The notes: generated by a model not told the origin, from the letters alone. A stretch of 64,000 nucleotides of DNA from Shimia sp040370365 (GCF_040370365.1 NZ_BAABWQ010000003.1:186001-250000); one strand, 5' to 3'; positions 41,347 through 50,199 are shown, counted from the stretch's first letter. Made by a program: numbers and translations.

Positions 41347-41826
41347 ATGCACCGTTTTTTTGCCACTCTTTGCCTCGTTGGGCCGGTAGCCGCCTGCAAC
41401 GACACACCGACCAGCAAACCGACAAACAAGGCTTGGGTTATGCCCAGCCGAGCGGAGTCATTGGCGCTTCACGAATCCTGCAAAGGTGACATCCTGTGCT
41501 ATTTCCCAAAGTCCCTTGAACAAATCGGCGACCTGAATACCGGTCGCAACATGGGCGGCGGAGCGGTGCTGCGCGACATCAAAGCACACGGAAGCAAAAC
41601 GTTTGTCAGATGGGATGTGCCTCAGAATATGATCAAAGATTTGGACGAATACGGATTTCCCATCGGCAAACGGAGCTACGAGGCCAGTCTAAAAGAGTAT
41701 CTCAAGAACAATTACTGCGGCGAACAGAACAGCCGTGCATATTTCGCAGCAGGCGGGCAGATCATTCTCGAAACCTATTTGCCATCCGGAGAACGCTTCA
41801 GCCGTAGCGTGGCCAGTTCTTGCTAA
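41347..41826 (+). CDS. Small lipoprotein of unknown family inserted between fabA and fabB
   Basis: Protein of 159 aa from the ATG at 41347, six bases after GAGGGA. The signal ends in lipobox PVAAC, so it is probably acylated at about residue 17. Mature features are SRAESLALHESCKGDILCYFPKSLEQ, VLRDIKAHGSKTFVRWDVP and a C-terminal YLPSGERFSRSVASSC with four conserved Cys overall. It is homologous to the frameshifted gene just upstream, so the locus holds a tandem duplication. No family is recognised. Its promoter is a near-copy of the fabB promoter, so co-regulation with unsaturated fatty acid synthesis is likely. Confidence 0.75.
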   Translation: MHRFFATLCLVGPVAACNDTPTSKPTNKAWVMPSRAESLALHESCKGDILCYFPKSLEQIGDLNTGRNMGGGAVLRDIKAHGSKTFVRWDVPQNMIKDLDEYGFPIGKRSYEASLKEYLKNNYCGEQNSRAYFAAGGQIILETYLPSGERFSRSVASSC

Positions 41827-41856
41827 TCGCTAAACCGCCCGAAGCTTTCAGCCCAC

Positions 41857-41888
41857 CTTGCACCCTGCCCCCTAAATCCCCTACATAG
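41857..41888 (+). repeat. Promoter repeat copy B (in front of fabB)
   Basis: The second copy of the 32-base element: TTGCAC at 41858-41863, 18-base spacer, TACATA at 41882-41887. It lies 28 bases before the fabB ATG, consistent with a short leader. This copy is presumably the original fabB promoter. Confidence 0.75.
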
Positions 41889-41915
41889 TGCTCAACAAAC
41901 TATGGGAGAGCGCAC

Positions 41916-43145
41916 ATGCGTCGCGTCGTTGTCACCGGACTGGGTATCGTGTCCTCAATTGGCACCAATGCCGAAGAAGTCACCGCATCACTCAAAGCGG
42001 GCAAATCCGGCATTTCCGCCAGTGCAGAAATGGCTGAACATGGCTTTCGCAGCCAGATTGCTGGCCACATAGACATCGACCCCAAAGAGCACGTGGATAA
42101 GCGCACGCTGCGCTTTATGGGTCCGGGGGCTGCTTATGCGCATATCGCCATGCAGCAGGCCATTTCTGATGCAGGGCTGTCTGAGGAGCAGGTGGTCAAC
42201 GAACGCACCGGTCTGGTGGCGGGCTCTGGCGGCCCATCGACCTCTTCCATGTTGGTTGCGCATCAAACCGTCGCAAAAACCGGGGCGACCAAACGCATCG
42301 GGCCCTTTGCTGTGCCAAAATGCATGAGCTCGACAATTTCGGCGAACCTCGCCACTGCCTTTAAAATCAAGGGTATCAATTACTCGATCACCTCGGCCTG
42401 CTCGACCTCCCTGCATTGCATCGGCAACGCCTCTGAGCAGATCATGATGGGCAAACAAGACATCATGTTTGCGGGCGGCGGCGAGGAGCTTGATTGGACA
42501 TTGTCCTGTCTGTTTGACGCCATGGGCGCGATGAGCAGCAAATACAACGACACCCCTGAAAAAGCCTCCCGCGCGTTTGACGAAAACCGCGACGGCTTTG
42601 TGATCTCTGGTGGCGGCGGCATTGTTGTGCTCGAAGATCTCGACCACGCTTTGGCACGTGGCGCCAAGATTTACGCCGAAGTCACCGGTTTTGCGGCCAC
42701 CTCTGACGGCCACGACATGGTGGCTCCTTCCGGTGAAGGTGGCGAGCGCGCAATGCGTCTGGCGCTGTCCACGCTGCCTGAGGGCCGCAAGGTGAGCTAC
42801 ATCAACGCGCACGGCACCTCGACACCCGTGGGCGATGTCGGCGAAGTGGAAGCCGCGCGCCGTGTGTTTGGCGCCGGACACGTGCCCCCAATTTCATCGA
42901 CGAAATCCATGACCGGCCATGCACAGGGCGCCGCAGGTGCATTGGAGGCAATCTTCTGCCTGCTGATGCTGGACCAGGATTTTATCACCCCATCCATTAA
43001 CGTAGACACGCTGGCCACCGGTATTGAGCCGGGTGAAGTCGCCACCGCATATGTTGAAAACGCAGGACTGGACAGTGTTATGACCAACAGCTTTGGCTTT
43101 GGTGGCACCAATGGTTCTATGGTTCTCAGCAAATATAAAGGCTAA
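41916..43145 (+). CDS. fabB: 3-oxoacyl-ACP synthase I
   Basis: Condensing enzyme of 409 aa that elongates cis-3-decenoyl-ACP. The catalytic triad is Cys in SITSACSTSLHCIG, His in INAHGTSTPVGD and His in SKSMTGHAQGAAG; TNSFGFGGTNGSMV closes the fold. It acts with FabA in anaerobic-type unsaturated fatty acid synthesis. A GGGAGA precedes the ATG. fabI follows eight bases after the stop. Its promoter exists in two copies at this locus. Confidence 0.96.
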   Translation: MRRVVVTGLGIVSSIGTNAEEVTASLKAGKSGISASAEMAEHGFRSQIAGHIDIDPKEHVDKRTLRFMGPGAAYAHIAMQQAISDAGLSEEQVVNERTGLVAGSGGPSTSSMLVAHQTVAKTGATKRIGPFAVPKCMSSTISANLATAFKIKGINYSITSACSTSLHCIGNASEQIMMGKQDIMFAGGGEELDWTLSCLFDAMGAMSSKYNDTPEKASRAFDENRDGFVISGGGGIVVLEDLDHALARGAKIYAEVTGFAATSDGHDMVAPSGEGGERAMRLALSTLPEGRKVSYINAHGTSTPVGDVGEVEAARRVFGAGHVPPISSTKSMTGHAQGAAGALEAIFCLLMLDQDFITPSINVDTLATGIEPGEVATAYVENAGLDSVMTNSFGFGGTNGSMVLSKYKG

Positions 43146-43153
43146 GAAATTTG

Positions 43154-43945
43154 ATGTCCGATTTACTTAAAGGCAAACGCGGCCTCGTCATGGGCGTGGC
43201 CAACGACCGTTCGATTGCTTGGGGCATTGCCAAAGCCATGTCAGAGGCTGGTGCTGAGCTGGCGTTTACCTATCAGGGTGACGCCTTTGGCAAACGCGTG
43301 GCTCCTCTTGCAGAGCAATTGGGCAGCGATTTCTTGGTGGACGTGGATGTGACCGACGATGCCTCTCTGGATGCCGCCTTTGAACAGCTTTCATCTAAAT
43401 GGCCCACCATCGACTTTGTTGTACATGCCATTGCCTACTCCGACAAAAACGAGCTGACCGGCCGTTTCGTGGACACGACACGTGCCAACTTCAAAAACTC
43501 GCTCGATATTTCCTGTTATTCGCTGATCGAGGTGGCGCGACGCGCACACCCGATGATGGCAGAAAACGGTGGCACCATCCTGACGCTGACCTATCAGGGC
43601 TCCAACCGTGTGACGCCCTACTACAACGTGATGGGCGTGGCCAAAGCCGCCTTGGAAAGCGCCACACGCTACCTTGCCAATGACCTTGGCCCTGACGGCA
43701 TTCGCGTGAATGCGATCTCACCCGGACCAATGAAAACACTGGCGGGCGCGGCCATTGGCGGTGCGCGCAAAACGTTCAAGCATACCGACCAAAACGCGCC
43801 GTTGCGCAGCAATGCCACGTTGGAGGCCGTTGGCGGCACTGCCGTGTATTTGGCCTCTGATGCGGGCGCCTGCACCAGTGGTGAAATCCTGCGGGTGGAT
43901 GGTGGCTATCACGTTTTGGGTATGCCACAGCCCGACAACCTCTAA
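43154..43945 (+). CDS. fabI: Enoyl-ACP reductase (NADH)
   Basis: SDR-fold reductase of 263 aa for the last step of each elongation cycle. It has the FabI-type cofactor motif GVANDRSIAWGIAKAM, AFTYQGDAFGKRV, the active-site pair in TPYYNVMGVAKAALE (Tyr and Lys six residues apart) and ISPGPMKTLAGAAI. The ATG at 43154 is preferred over the TTG one codon earlier. It is co-transcribed with fabB and ends at a strong bidirectional terminator. Confidence 0.95.
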   Translation: MSDLLKGKRGLVMGVANDRSIAWGIAKAMSEAGAELAFTYQGDAFGKRVAPLAEQLGSDFLVDVDVTDDASLDAAFEQLSSKWPTIDFVVHAIAYSDKNELTGRFVDTTRANFKNSLDISCYSLIEVARRAHPMMAENGGTILTLTYQGSNRVTPYYNVMGVAKAALESATRYLANDLGPDGIRVNAISPGPMKTLAGAAIGGARKTFKHTDQNAPLRSNATLEAVGGTAVYLASDAGACTSGEILRVDGGYHVLGMPQPDNL

Positions 43946-43973
43946 AGTCAGCTCTAACTTATTTGGCTTCGCA

Positions 43974-44019
43974 CACAAAGAAGGCCCGCACTGATTGATC
44001 AGCGCGGGCCTTCTTTGTG
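43974..44019. terminator. Strong bidirectional terminator
   Basis: CACAAAGAAGGCCCGC pairs perfectly over 16 bases with GCGGGCCTTCTTTGTG around a 14-base loop. It separates fabI (+) from the seven-gene minus-strand operon that ends at 44042. Confidence 0.93.
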
Positions 44020-44041
44020 CCGGGTCTCTGAAAGCGACCTC

Positions 44042-44809
44042 TTACCCCTGGATCGCCATTTGTAGCAGCGACAGAGTGCCCAGCGCGATGTGGGGCAAAC
44101 ACAATTGCTCGGTCATTCTAGCATCCGCCTCACCATCGCGTTGGTGCAACAATTCATTGCTGGCCAATACACTGTGACACAGCGCCTGCGCAGTGGGCGT
44201 ATCCACCACAACCGCCTCAGCCACCGTCGCCAAACAGCTTGAAATCGCGAGAACGGAAGCAGGCGCTGAGGCAGGTGTGCCCAGCTTCAAAGCCTCAGCT
44301 ATCGCCTCACCCGTTGCCACATCATCCACAAACGCCACATGCAACGCGGTGCCTTTCACCGTTTGCAGGGCGGCCAATTGGGGCTCCACGACCATCCGAC
44401 CTTGAAGCGCTGTCAGATCCGTTTCCGCCTGTGACAAAAGCTGCCTCAAGCGCAGCATCAGAGCCGTATCAGCGATGTCTTGCGGCGATGTCGCCTGCAT
44501 CAAAAACTTGCTGTGCATCGACGCCTCCATCGCTTTGGCAAACGCAGCCACCAAGGCCGGCACATAGATCCCGTCGTGCGCAACCCCATCAGCCAACCCC
44601 GCCGGATCCACCTGAACCTCAATCGCGCTGCGATGAATGAAAAACGCGCTGTCCTCTGGAATATCGCCGCGCGTGCCTTGGACTTTTGCCAATGTACCCA
44701 GCACCAGCAGAGCGGCCCGGATTTCGGTACTGTGGGTGAACAGACGCCCGGCTTCTCCCACCGGAAACAGTTTGGTGAACATCGGGCTGTCAAATACAGA
44801 GGCAGTCAT
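44042..44809 (-). CDS. PcaB-like fumarase-superfamily protein lacking the catalytic loop
   Basis: Protein of 255 aa. The N-terminus (SVFDSPMFTKLF, then THSTEIRAALLVLGTLAKVQG) and FLMQATSPQDIADTALMLRLRQLL match 3-carboxy-cis,cis-muconate cycloisomerase. The superfamily signature loop (GSSAMPHKxNP with catalytic Ser) and about 100 central residues are missing. The ends of the fold are retained, including a C-terminal LCLPHIALGTLSLLQMA. It is therefore probably not an active cycloisomerase; it may be a pseudoenzyme or a decaying gene. The frame is uninterrupted. It overlaps the preceding esterase gene by four bases and lies in an operon with pcaD. Confidence 0.7.
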   Translation of the reverse strand: MTASVFDSPMFTKLFPVGEAGRLFTHSTEIRAALLVLGTLAKVQGTRGDIPEDSAFFIHRSAIEVQVDPAGLADGVAHDGIYVPALVAAFAKAMEASMHSKFLMQATSPQDIADTALMLRLRQLLSQAETDLTALQGRMVVEPQLAALQTVKGTALHVAFVDDVATGEAIAEALKLGTPASAPASVLAISSCLATVAEAVVVDTPTAQALCHSVLASNELLHQRDGEADARMTEQLCLPHIALGTLSLLQMAIQG

Positions 44810-45522
44810 GTCGGGTCTTTCACTATACGATCCACAAGTTCAGCAAGCCCCACAGGGTCCGCAAAAAACGGCGAGTGGCTGGTGTTCATCTCATACACAT
44901 CAGACACTGGCCAGTCCTGTGTCATTGTGACCTGAAATTCAGGCGGGATCGTCTGATCATCCAAGCACCGAATGTAGCTTTTCGGGCATGTCTTATGACC
45001 GTCTTTCAGGGTGATTTTGGTGTTCTGGGCCGCGATCGACTGCGGTGACAGATGCGCATTGGCGAAATCTTCGGTACCTTCCGGGCAGTCGTGATAAAAC
45101 GCCGCGCGTGTTTTGGCGGGATCAACGGTGTAGCTTGCTCCGTCTGCACTCTTGACCACCGCATGCATCAAAGGTTGACGCGGCGCCGCGCGGCGCATGT
45201 CCGCGAGCGAAAACCCATCCCACGGCACATAAGCACAAAGGTAGATCAACCGAGCAATCCGGCCCGGCGCCATATCAGCGGCGCGGGTGATCGGGTAGCC
45301 TCCCCAACTGTGGCCCAACACCACTGTGTTTTCCCTCAGCGCGGCCACAACGGCTTGGGCACAGCCATCCAGTGTGACCTCGGTCACGGGTGTGAGGTCA
45401 TCTCCATGAGACGGCAAATCAATGCTGCGCACTTGATGCCCTAGTGAAGTGAGCGCTGGGATCAAATCGCGCCAACACCACGCGCCGTGACACGATCCAT
45501 GCACCAACAGAATGTCAGACAT
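44806..45522 (-). CDS. Alpha/beta hydrolase (esterase, salicylate-esterase/HNL-like)
   Basis: Protein of 238 aa. The oxyanion motif HGSCHGAWCWRDLIPAL and nucleophile elbow GHSWGGY are those of plant-type methylesterase/hydroxynitrile-lyase-like hydrolases. The C-terminal catalytic His is in MNTSHSPFFADP. The ATG at 45522 overlaps the pcaD stop (ATGTCTGA). It sits between pcaD and the PcaB-like gene, so an aromatic or dicarboxylic ester is a reasonable but unproven substrate. Confidence 0.8.
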   Translation of the reverse strand: MSDILLVHGSCHGAWCWRDLIPALTSLGHQVRSIDLPSHGDDLTPVTEVTLDGCAQAVVAALRENTVVLGHSWGGYPITRAADMAPGRIARLIYLCAYVPWDGFSLADMRRAAPRQPLMHAVVKSADGASYTVDPAKTRAAFYHDCPEGTEDFANAHLSPQSIAAQNTKITLKDGHKTCPKSYIRCLDDQTIPPEFQVTMTQDWPVSDVYEMNTSHSPFFADPVGLAELVDRIVKDPT

Positions 45523-46303
45523 GTCCAATCTCTTTCATAAAATCAGTCAGCAACGCGCCATACTCCGTGGGCTTTTCCACACAGGGAAGATGCCCCGTAC
45601 GACGCAGCAATTCCATCCGTGCCCCCGGTATCAACTCCACAGTTTCGCGCACCAAATCCGGCGGCGTCGCGCCATCCTCTGTTCCCGCAATGCCCAATGT
45701 AGGCAATCTCAGACTGGCAGTGGGTGTGTAGAAATCCGTGCCCTTGATGGCAGCACAACAGCCCGCATATCCGTCCACTGAAGTGCTCTCAAACATGGCC
45801 CTCCAATGTGGAAGTTCTGGCCGCGCGAGAAAATCCCGACTGAACCAGCGGGTCATTGTGCTCTCGGTCAGGGCGTCCAAGCCTTCGGTCTGTGCGACCA
45901 TTATGCGGTCATCCCACATCTTTGGTGACCCGATTTTGGCCGCTGTATTGGACAACACAAAGGCACGCACCAGATCCAGACGCTTTACCGCCAGCCCTTG
46001 CGCGATCATGCCGCCGATCGACAGCCCCACCACCAGTGCGTCTTTAACCGTCAGGTGCATCAACAGGGATTCTGTATCACGCACCAACTGTCCCATAGAG
46101 TACGGCGCAGCAGTCACCTCTGTGTCGCCATGACCGCGCATGTCAGCACGTATGATGCGCAAGCCCTTTGGCAGATGCGGCAGGATCGGGTCCCACACAT
46201 GCAGCGTGGTGCCCAACGAGTTTAAGAACACCACAGGCGCGCCATCGAGGTCGCCTTCGTCACGATAGTGCACTTGGATGCCGTTGAGTGTGGCAAAGGC
46301 CAT
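45515..46303 (-). CDS. pcaD: 3-oxoadipate enol-lactonase-like hydrolase
   Basis: Alpha/beta hydrolase of 262 aa. It shows VVFLNSLGTTLHVWDPILPHL, the PcaD-typical RADMRGHGDTEV, nucleophile Ser in GLSIGGMIAQGLA and catalytic His in TGHLPCVEKP. It would hydrolyse 3-oxoadipate enol-lactone in the protocatechuate branch of the beta-ketoadipate pathway. pcaC, pcaH, pcaG and pcaQ are not present in this window, and the only pca-like companion is the degenerate PcaB-like protein. The nuclease gene ends four bases before it. Confidence 0.82.
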   Translation of the reverse strand: MAFATLNGIQVHYRDEGDLDGAPVVFLNSLGTTLHVWDPILPHLPKGLRIIRADMRGHGDTEVTAAPYSMGQLVRDTESLLMHLTVKDALVVGLSIGGMIAQGLAVKRLDLVRAFVLSNTAAKIGSPKMWDDRIMVAQTEGLDALTESTMTRWFSRDFLARPELPHWRAMFESTSVDGYAGCCAAIKGTDFYTPTASLRLPTLGIAGTEDGATPPDLVRETVELIPGARMELLRRTGHLPCVEKPTEYGALLTDFMKEIGHV

Positions 46304-46307
46304 GTTT

Positions 46308-47501
46308 TCAGTCCTTCAGGCGCATATGGGCCACGATCTGTCCGTGATCAGATGCCAGTTTATTGTAAGGTGCTTCGGCGTGACTGCCATCGGTAAGATG
46401 ATCGTTGAGCACGCTGAAGTACTCCATATCGCCCAGACGCTCGGCGTTGTCCGGATGGAAATGTCGCGACAGATAAATCTGGTCGATGCTCTCGTAAACC
46501 CCACCAAACGCGGTGGTGTACACCATGTCGCGCAGGGACTTGCGAGTGAAGAGCGCCTCAGCTGAAGTCAACTTCACAGCCGCCACAGCCTCTTGAATGG
46601 CGTCGTTTTCTTCGCGTTTGTAACGGTCGTTGGCGTGTTTGGCATTGTGCCGCAACATCCAGCTATAGTTGCGAAACGGCACTTCGCCCGAGATAATTTC
46701 GCTGCTGACCGCATGCTCACCGTCGTTGAAATCTCCCATCACCATGACCGGACGCCCCAAATTCAGCTCTTCCACGATGGCCCGGCGCAGCACCCACGCC
46801 TCCGCCATGCGGCGCAGACTGGCGCGGATCGCCCCCATAGCGCGGCCCATTGGGTCATAGTTGGTCAGATCAGCTTCGGCTGCAAAATCGGCATTTGGGT
46901 TGCGCGGAAACTCTCCCAATTTGGATTTCAGGTGACAGTTAAAAACAGTGATCACCTGATCTCTGACCGGGATGCGCGCCTTCAAGATGGGCCGCGATGT
47001 CCGACGCAACACAAAAGCACCAGAGTGATCCCCATCCAACCCCTGAAACGGAATTTCGATCGGCACCTCCAACTCTTGAATAACCTCAGGAGGCTCCGCA
47101 AACCCAAACCGCGACAGGATCGCCAAACCGGGTCGGCGGTGCCCCGGCGCGCCAGTATCATTGATATTTGGGGCAACAAACAACCCGTTTGCACCATAAG
47201 GGGTGTAACCAAGTTTGCGAAAAATCGCTTTGCGGTGATAGCGCTTGGATTTGTCCGGGATCACCGCCTGGTTGGATTCCTCGCCAATTCGGTCGGCCTC
47301 AGCCACCACATCACGCAGCACGCGTTCCTCGAAAATCTCCTGAAACCCAACAATATCAGCATCCATCGAAAACAGCTGGCTGGCGGTCCAATCCTCTTTC
47401 CACGCGTATTCTTCCGGTGTGTAAGATTGGTATGTGTAATACTCCTGATCCGGTCCAATCAGGTTTTTGACGTTGAAGGACGCGATTGTAAATTCAGTCA
47501 T
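46308..47501 (-). CDS. Endonuclease/exonuclease/phosphatase family protein
   Basis: Protein of 397 aa with the EEP fold: TIASFNVKNLIGP at the N-terminus (Asn ligand), DADIVGFQEIFEE (Glu ligand), FNCHLKSKLGEFP, MVMGDFNDGEHA (Asp and Asn) and the C-terminal ASDHGQIVAHM with the catalytic Asp-His. No signal peptide is seen, so it acts in the cytosol. It could be a nuclease or a phosphodiesterase for small molecules or phospholipids. Its place inside an operon of hydrolases is unexplained. GAGG precedes the ATG. Confidence 0.82.
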   Translation of the reverse strand: MTEFTIASFNVKNLIGPDQEYYTYQSYTPEEYAWKEDWTASQLFSMDADIVGFQEIFEERVLRDVVAEADRIGEESNQAVIPDKSKRYHRKAIFRKLGYTPYGANGLFVAPNINDTGAPGHRRPGLAILSRFGFAEPPEVIQELEVPIEIPFQGLDGDHSGAFVLRRTSRPILKARIPVRDQVITVFNCHLKSKLGEFPRNPNADFAAEADLTNYDPMGRAMGAIRASLRRMAEAWVLRRAIVEELNLGRPVMVMGDFNDGEHAVSSEIISGEVPFRNYSWMLRHNAKHANDRYKREENDAIQEAVAAVKLTSAEALFTRKSLRDMVYTTAFGGVYESIDQIYLSRHFHPDNAERLGDMEYFSVLNDHLTDGSHAEAPYNKLASDHGQIVAHMRLKD

Positions 47502-47555
47502 GGTCGAAACCTCACGATTTGGCCCTGACGAAGGCAGGACTTAAGTGTTTTGGGA

Positions 47556-48530
47556 TTACGCGTATCTGCGCAGTGCTTCGCTGAACACATCTGCATCCAC
47601 ATTGCCGCCAGTGGCGACGGCCACAACGGCCTCGCCCTCGATCTCGTCGCCATGAAACAGCGCAGCTGCAAGCGATACAGCGCCTCCCGGCTCCACCACC
47701 AGCTTGAGACGTTTAAACGCCAGCGCCATGGCGCGCAGGGCGTCATCCTCGGTCACCGCAAATCCCGGCCCCGCCAGCCGTGACAAGATCGGAAACGTCA
47801 ACTCACCGGGTTGCCGGGTGATGATGGCGTCACACAGAGAGCCGCTCTCTCGGGCATTGCTTTGCACAGTTCCAGTCGCCAGCGAACGGGCCACATCGTC
47901 AAAATCCTTCGGCTCCGCCGTCCGAACACGCATATCCGGGGCTTTCGCCTCCAACGCAAGAGCAATACCGGACGACAGCCCCCCGCCCCCGCAACAAGTG
48001 ACAACATCGCCAGAGGTTATGCCCATCTCAGCGGCTTGAGCGGCGATCTCAAGCCCCACGGTGCCCTGTCCCGCGATCACCTCTGGTTCGTCATAAGGCC
48101 GGATCAAAGTCAGCCCGCGCGCCTGTGCAATGGCCCCGCCAACCTCTTCGCGACTTTCGCCACCGGCGCGATCATAGAGCACCACTTCCGCCCCCAAGGC
48201 ACGGGTGTTGTCAATTTTTAACGTCGGTGCGTTTTTGGGCATCACAATCACCGCAGGCGCATCATGCGCCGCAGCCGCCATCGCCACACCCTGAGCGTGG
48301 TTGCCTGACGAATAGGCAATGATCCCGTGTTGGCGCGTGTCCGCATCCAATGCCGACACCGCAGACCAGCCGCCTCGGAATTTAAACGATCCAGTGTGTT
48401 GCAGGCACTCCGCCTTCACCAACAACCTGCGCCCCGCGATTTCATCCAAGAAAGGTGAGGTCAGCATGGGCGTGCGCCGTGCATGTCCATTCAGGCGCAA
48501 TGCGGCGGCTTGGATCATATCGATATTCAT
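47556..48530 (-). CDS. Threonine/serine dehydratase-like PLP enzyme
   Basis: Fold-type II PLP enzyme of 324 aa. The Schiff-base Lys is in HTGSFKFRGG, the phosphate-binding Gly loop in TCCGGGGLSSG, and YSSGNHAQGVA binds the substrate carboxylate. There is no C-terminal ACT regulatory domain, so it is the short, catabolic type. Candidates are threonine ammonia-lyase, serine dehydratase or hydroxyaspartate ammonia-lyase/racemase. It overlaps the upstream hydrolase stop by four bases (ATGA). Confidence 0.85.
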   Translation of the reverse strand: MNIDMIQAAALRLNGHARRTPMLTSPFLDEIAGRRLLVKAECLQHTGSFKFRGGWSAVSALDADTRQHGIIAYSSGNHAQGVAMAAAAHDAPAVIVMPKNAPTLKIDNTRALGAEVVLYDRAGGESREEVGGAIAQARGLTLIRPYDEPEVIAGQGTVGLEIAAQAAEMGITSGDVVTCCGGGGLSSGIALALEAKAPDMRVRTAEPKDFDDVARSLATGTVQSNARESGSLCDAIITRQPGELTFPILSRLAGPGFAVTEDDALRAMALAFKRLKLVVEPGGAVSLAAALFHGDEIEGEAVVAVATGGNVDADVFSEALRRYA

Positions 48531-49372
48531 AGGGTCTCCTTAGACGGAAGGACGTTGATCCATTGCTGCAGAACCGTCAGACATTCAGGCTCATCCAGAA
48601 AGGGCACATGTGCGCGATCCGCAACTTCGGTGGCAAACATGGGCGCACGCGCTTGCATCTCTAGGAAAGTTTCGCGGCCAAGTATGTCGCTGTTGATCCC
48701 ACGCAAAACCGCAAGTGGACGGCCCTTCAAGGCCTCAAACTGCGGCCACATATCACCTGCCGGGGCCTTGGGGTCAAATTCCGCCAAAACCGCATTGCGC
48801 AGCTTGGGGTCATAGTTGATCGCCAAGCCAGTCTCGGTTTGAACAAAATGATGCGCGGCTTCCTCTGACCAGCGGCTATCGGGCACATTTGCAAACCCAG
48901 GCAAACGCGTGGACAGGGCCTCTGCCGCTTCGGCGCGGCTTTTCCAGATCGGATTGCGGCCGATAAAAACAAGGATCACTTCCAATCCATCGGTTTGGAT
49001 CACAGGGCCGACATCGTTGAAGCAGACGCCGGTTACGCGATCCGCCGCCATGTCCATCAACGTCAGCGCAATGAGCCCACCGCGTGAAGTACCAAGAATG
49101 GCGGTTTTCTCGATGCGAAGGTGGTCCAACAACTCCAAAGCATCCTGCGCCTCACGCGGCAAGGCATAAGTGGTGAAATCCTTGGCCCACTCCGATTGTC
49201 CACGCCCGCGATAATCCATGCGGATCACCCGCGCATTTTTGAGATGCGGCAGAACATAATCAAAATCGGTGGCATTGCGCGTCAAACCAGACAGACACAA
49301 AACAACCGGCCCTTCGCCGCCCGTGTCATCATAGTAAAGCGACAATCCGTCAGAGCTGGTGAAATGGGGCAT
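48527..49372 (-). CDS. Alpha/beta hydrolase
   Basis: Protein of 281 aa: VVLCLSGLTRNATDFDYVLPHL (oxyanion hole region), RMDYRGRGQSEW, nucleophile elbow GTSRGGLIALTL and C-terminal RAHVPFLDEP with the catalytic His. The cap domain carries ETGLAINYDPKLRNAVL, common in hydrolases acting on small esters or lactones. Its start overlaps the HAD stop by one base (TGATG). The substrate is unknown. Confidence 0.85.
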   Translation of the reverse strand: MPHFTSSDGLSLYYDDTGGEGPVVLCLSGLTRNATDFDYVLPHLKNARVIRMDYRGRGQSEWAKDFTTYALPREAQDALELLDHLRIEKTAILGTSRGGLIALTLMDMAADRVTGVCFNDVGPVIQTDGLEVILVFIGRNPIWKSRAEAAEALSTRLPGFANVPDSRWSEEAAHHFVQTETGLAINYDPKLRNAVLAEFDPKAPAGDMWPQFEALKGRPLAVLRGINSDILGRETFLEMQARAPMFATEVADRAHVPFLDEPECLTVLQQWINVLPSKETL

Positions 49373-50058
49373 CAGGCACTCGCATGTTCAGGGATCGTGG
49401 TGAGATCGGACAGGATATACTTCGGCGTCCATGGCAGGCGATCAACCGGCTCACCTGCGCGATTCACCCAAGCGGTGGTAAACCCATAACCAGTGGCACA
49501 GCCCGCATCCCACCCGTTGGAGGACACAAACAGCACCTCCTCTTTGGTGCAACCAAACCGCTTGCCCACAAGGTCATAGACCGCCGCCGCTGGCTTAAAG
49601 ACACCAACGTCTTGCACACTCAGCACATCATCAAGCAGCATCTCAAGACCTGCGGACCGCACCGCGCCGTCCAACATATCGGGCGATCCATTGGACAGGA
49701 TCGCTGTATTCATGCCTGCTGCTTTCAAAGTCGCAAGCATGACCGGCACCTCACGATAAGCTGACAGCTCCCAATAGAGCGCCAAAAGCCGCTCGCGAAG
49801 CTCCATATCGCCGTCCAAACCTGCGGCTTCCAAAGCCCAATCCAAACCGTCCTGCGTGACCTGCCAAAAATCGGTATGTGCGTCCGCGACCGCGCGTAAC
49901 CAGGTGTATTGCAGCTGCTTCAGCCGCCAATTGTTGGCAACCTCCATCCACCGCGCCGCAAATGCATCACGTCCGGGCTCTTCCGAGGCCTCCCGCGCGG
50001 CGGCCGCAACGTCAAAAAGCGTGCCGTAAGCGTCAAAAATACAGGTCGTTATGGCCAT
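49372..50058 (-). CDS. Haloacid dehalogenase type II (HAD superfamily)
   Basis: Protein of 228 aa. Motif I FDAYGTLFD has nucleophile Asp9, motif II is ILSNGSPDML, motif III Lys is in GVFKPAAAVYDL, and motif IV is VSSNGWDAGCATGYG. The W and N after motif III and the type II core fit L-2-haloacid dehalogenase rather than a phosphatase. The ATG at 50058 follows GGGAGG; the frame extends 25 codons upstream but similarity starts here. It is the first gene of the seven-gene operon. Confidence 0.88.
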   Translation of the reverse strand: MAITTCIFDAYGTLFDVAAAAREASEEPGRDAFAARWMEVANNWRLKQLQYTWLRAVADAHTDFWQVTQDGLDWALEAAGLDGDMELRERLLALYWELSAYREVPVMLATLKAAGMNTAILSNGSPDMLDGAVRSAGLEMLLDDVLSVQDVGVFKPAAAVYDLVGKRFGCTKEEVLFVSSNGWDAGCATGYGFTTAWVNRAGEPVDRLPWTPKYILSDLTTIPEHASA

Positions 50059-50199
50059 GGTGTCCTCCCGTTTGGACAACAACTTGGCAGGTTTCGCTGG
50101 AGGCGAAAAGGCCTGTTTGCCAATCAAGACCAAGGTCTATAAGTTGCGCGCCTTAAGCCGGCCGTATGGGTCGGGACATGCTGACAGATGGGACACTTC

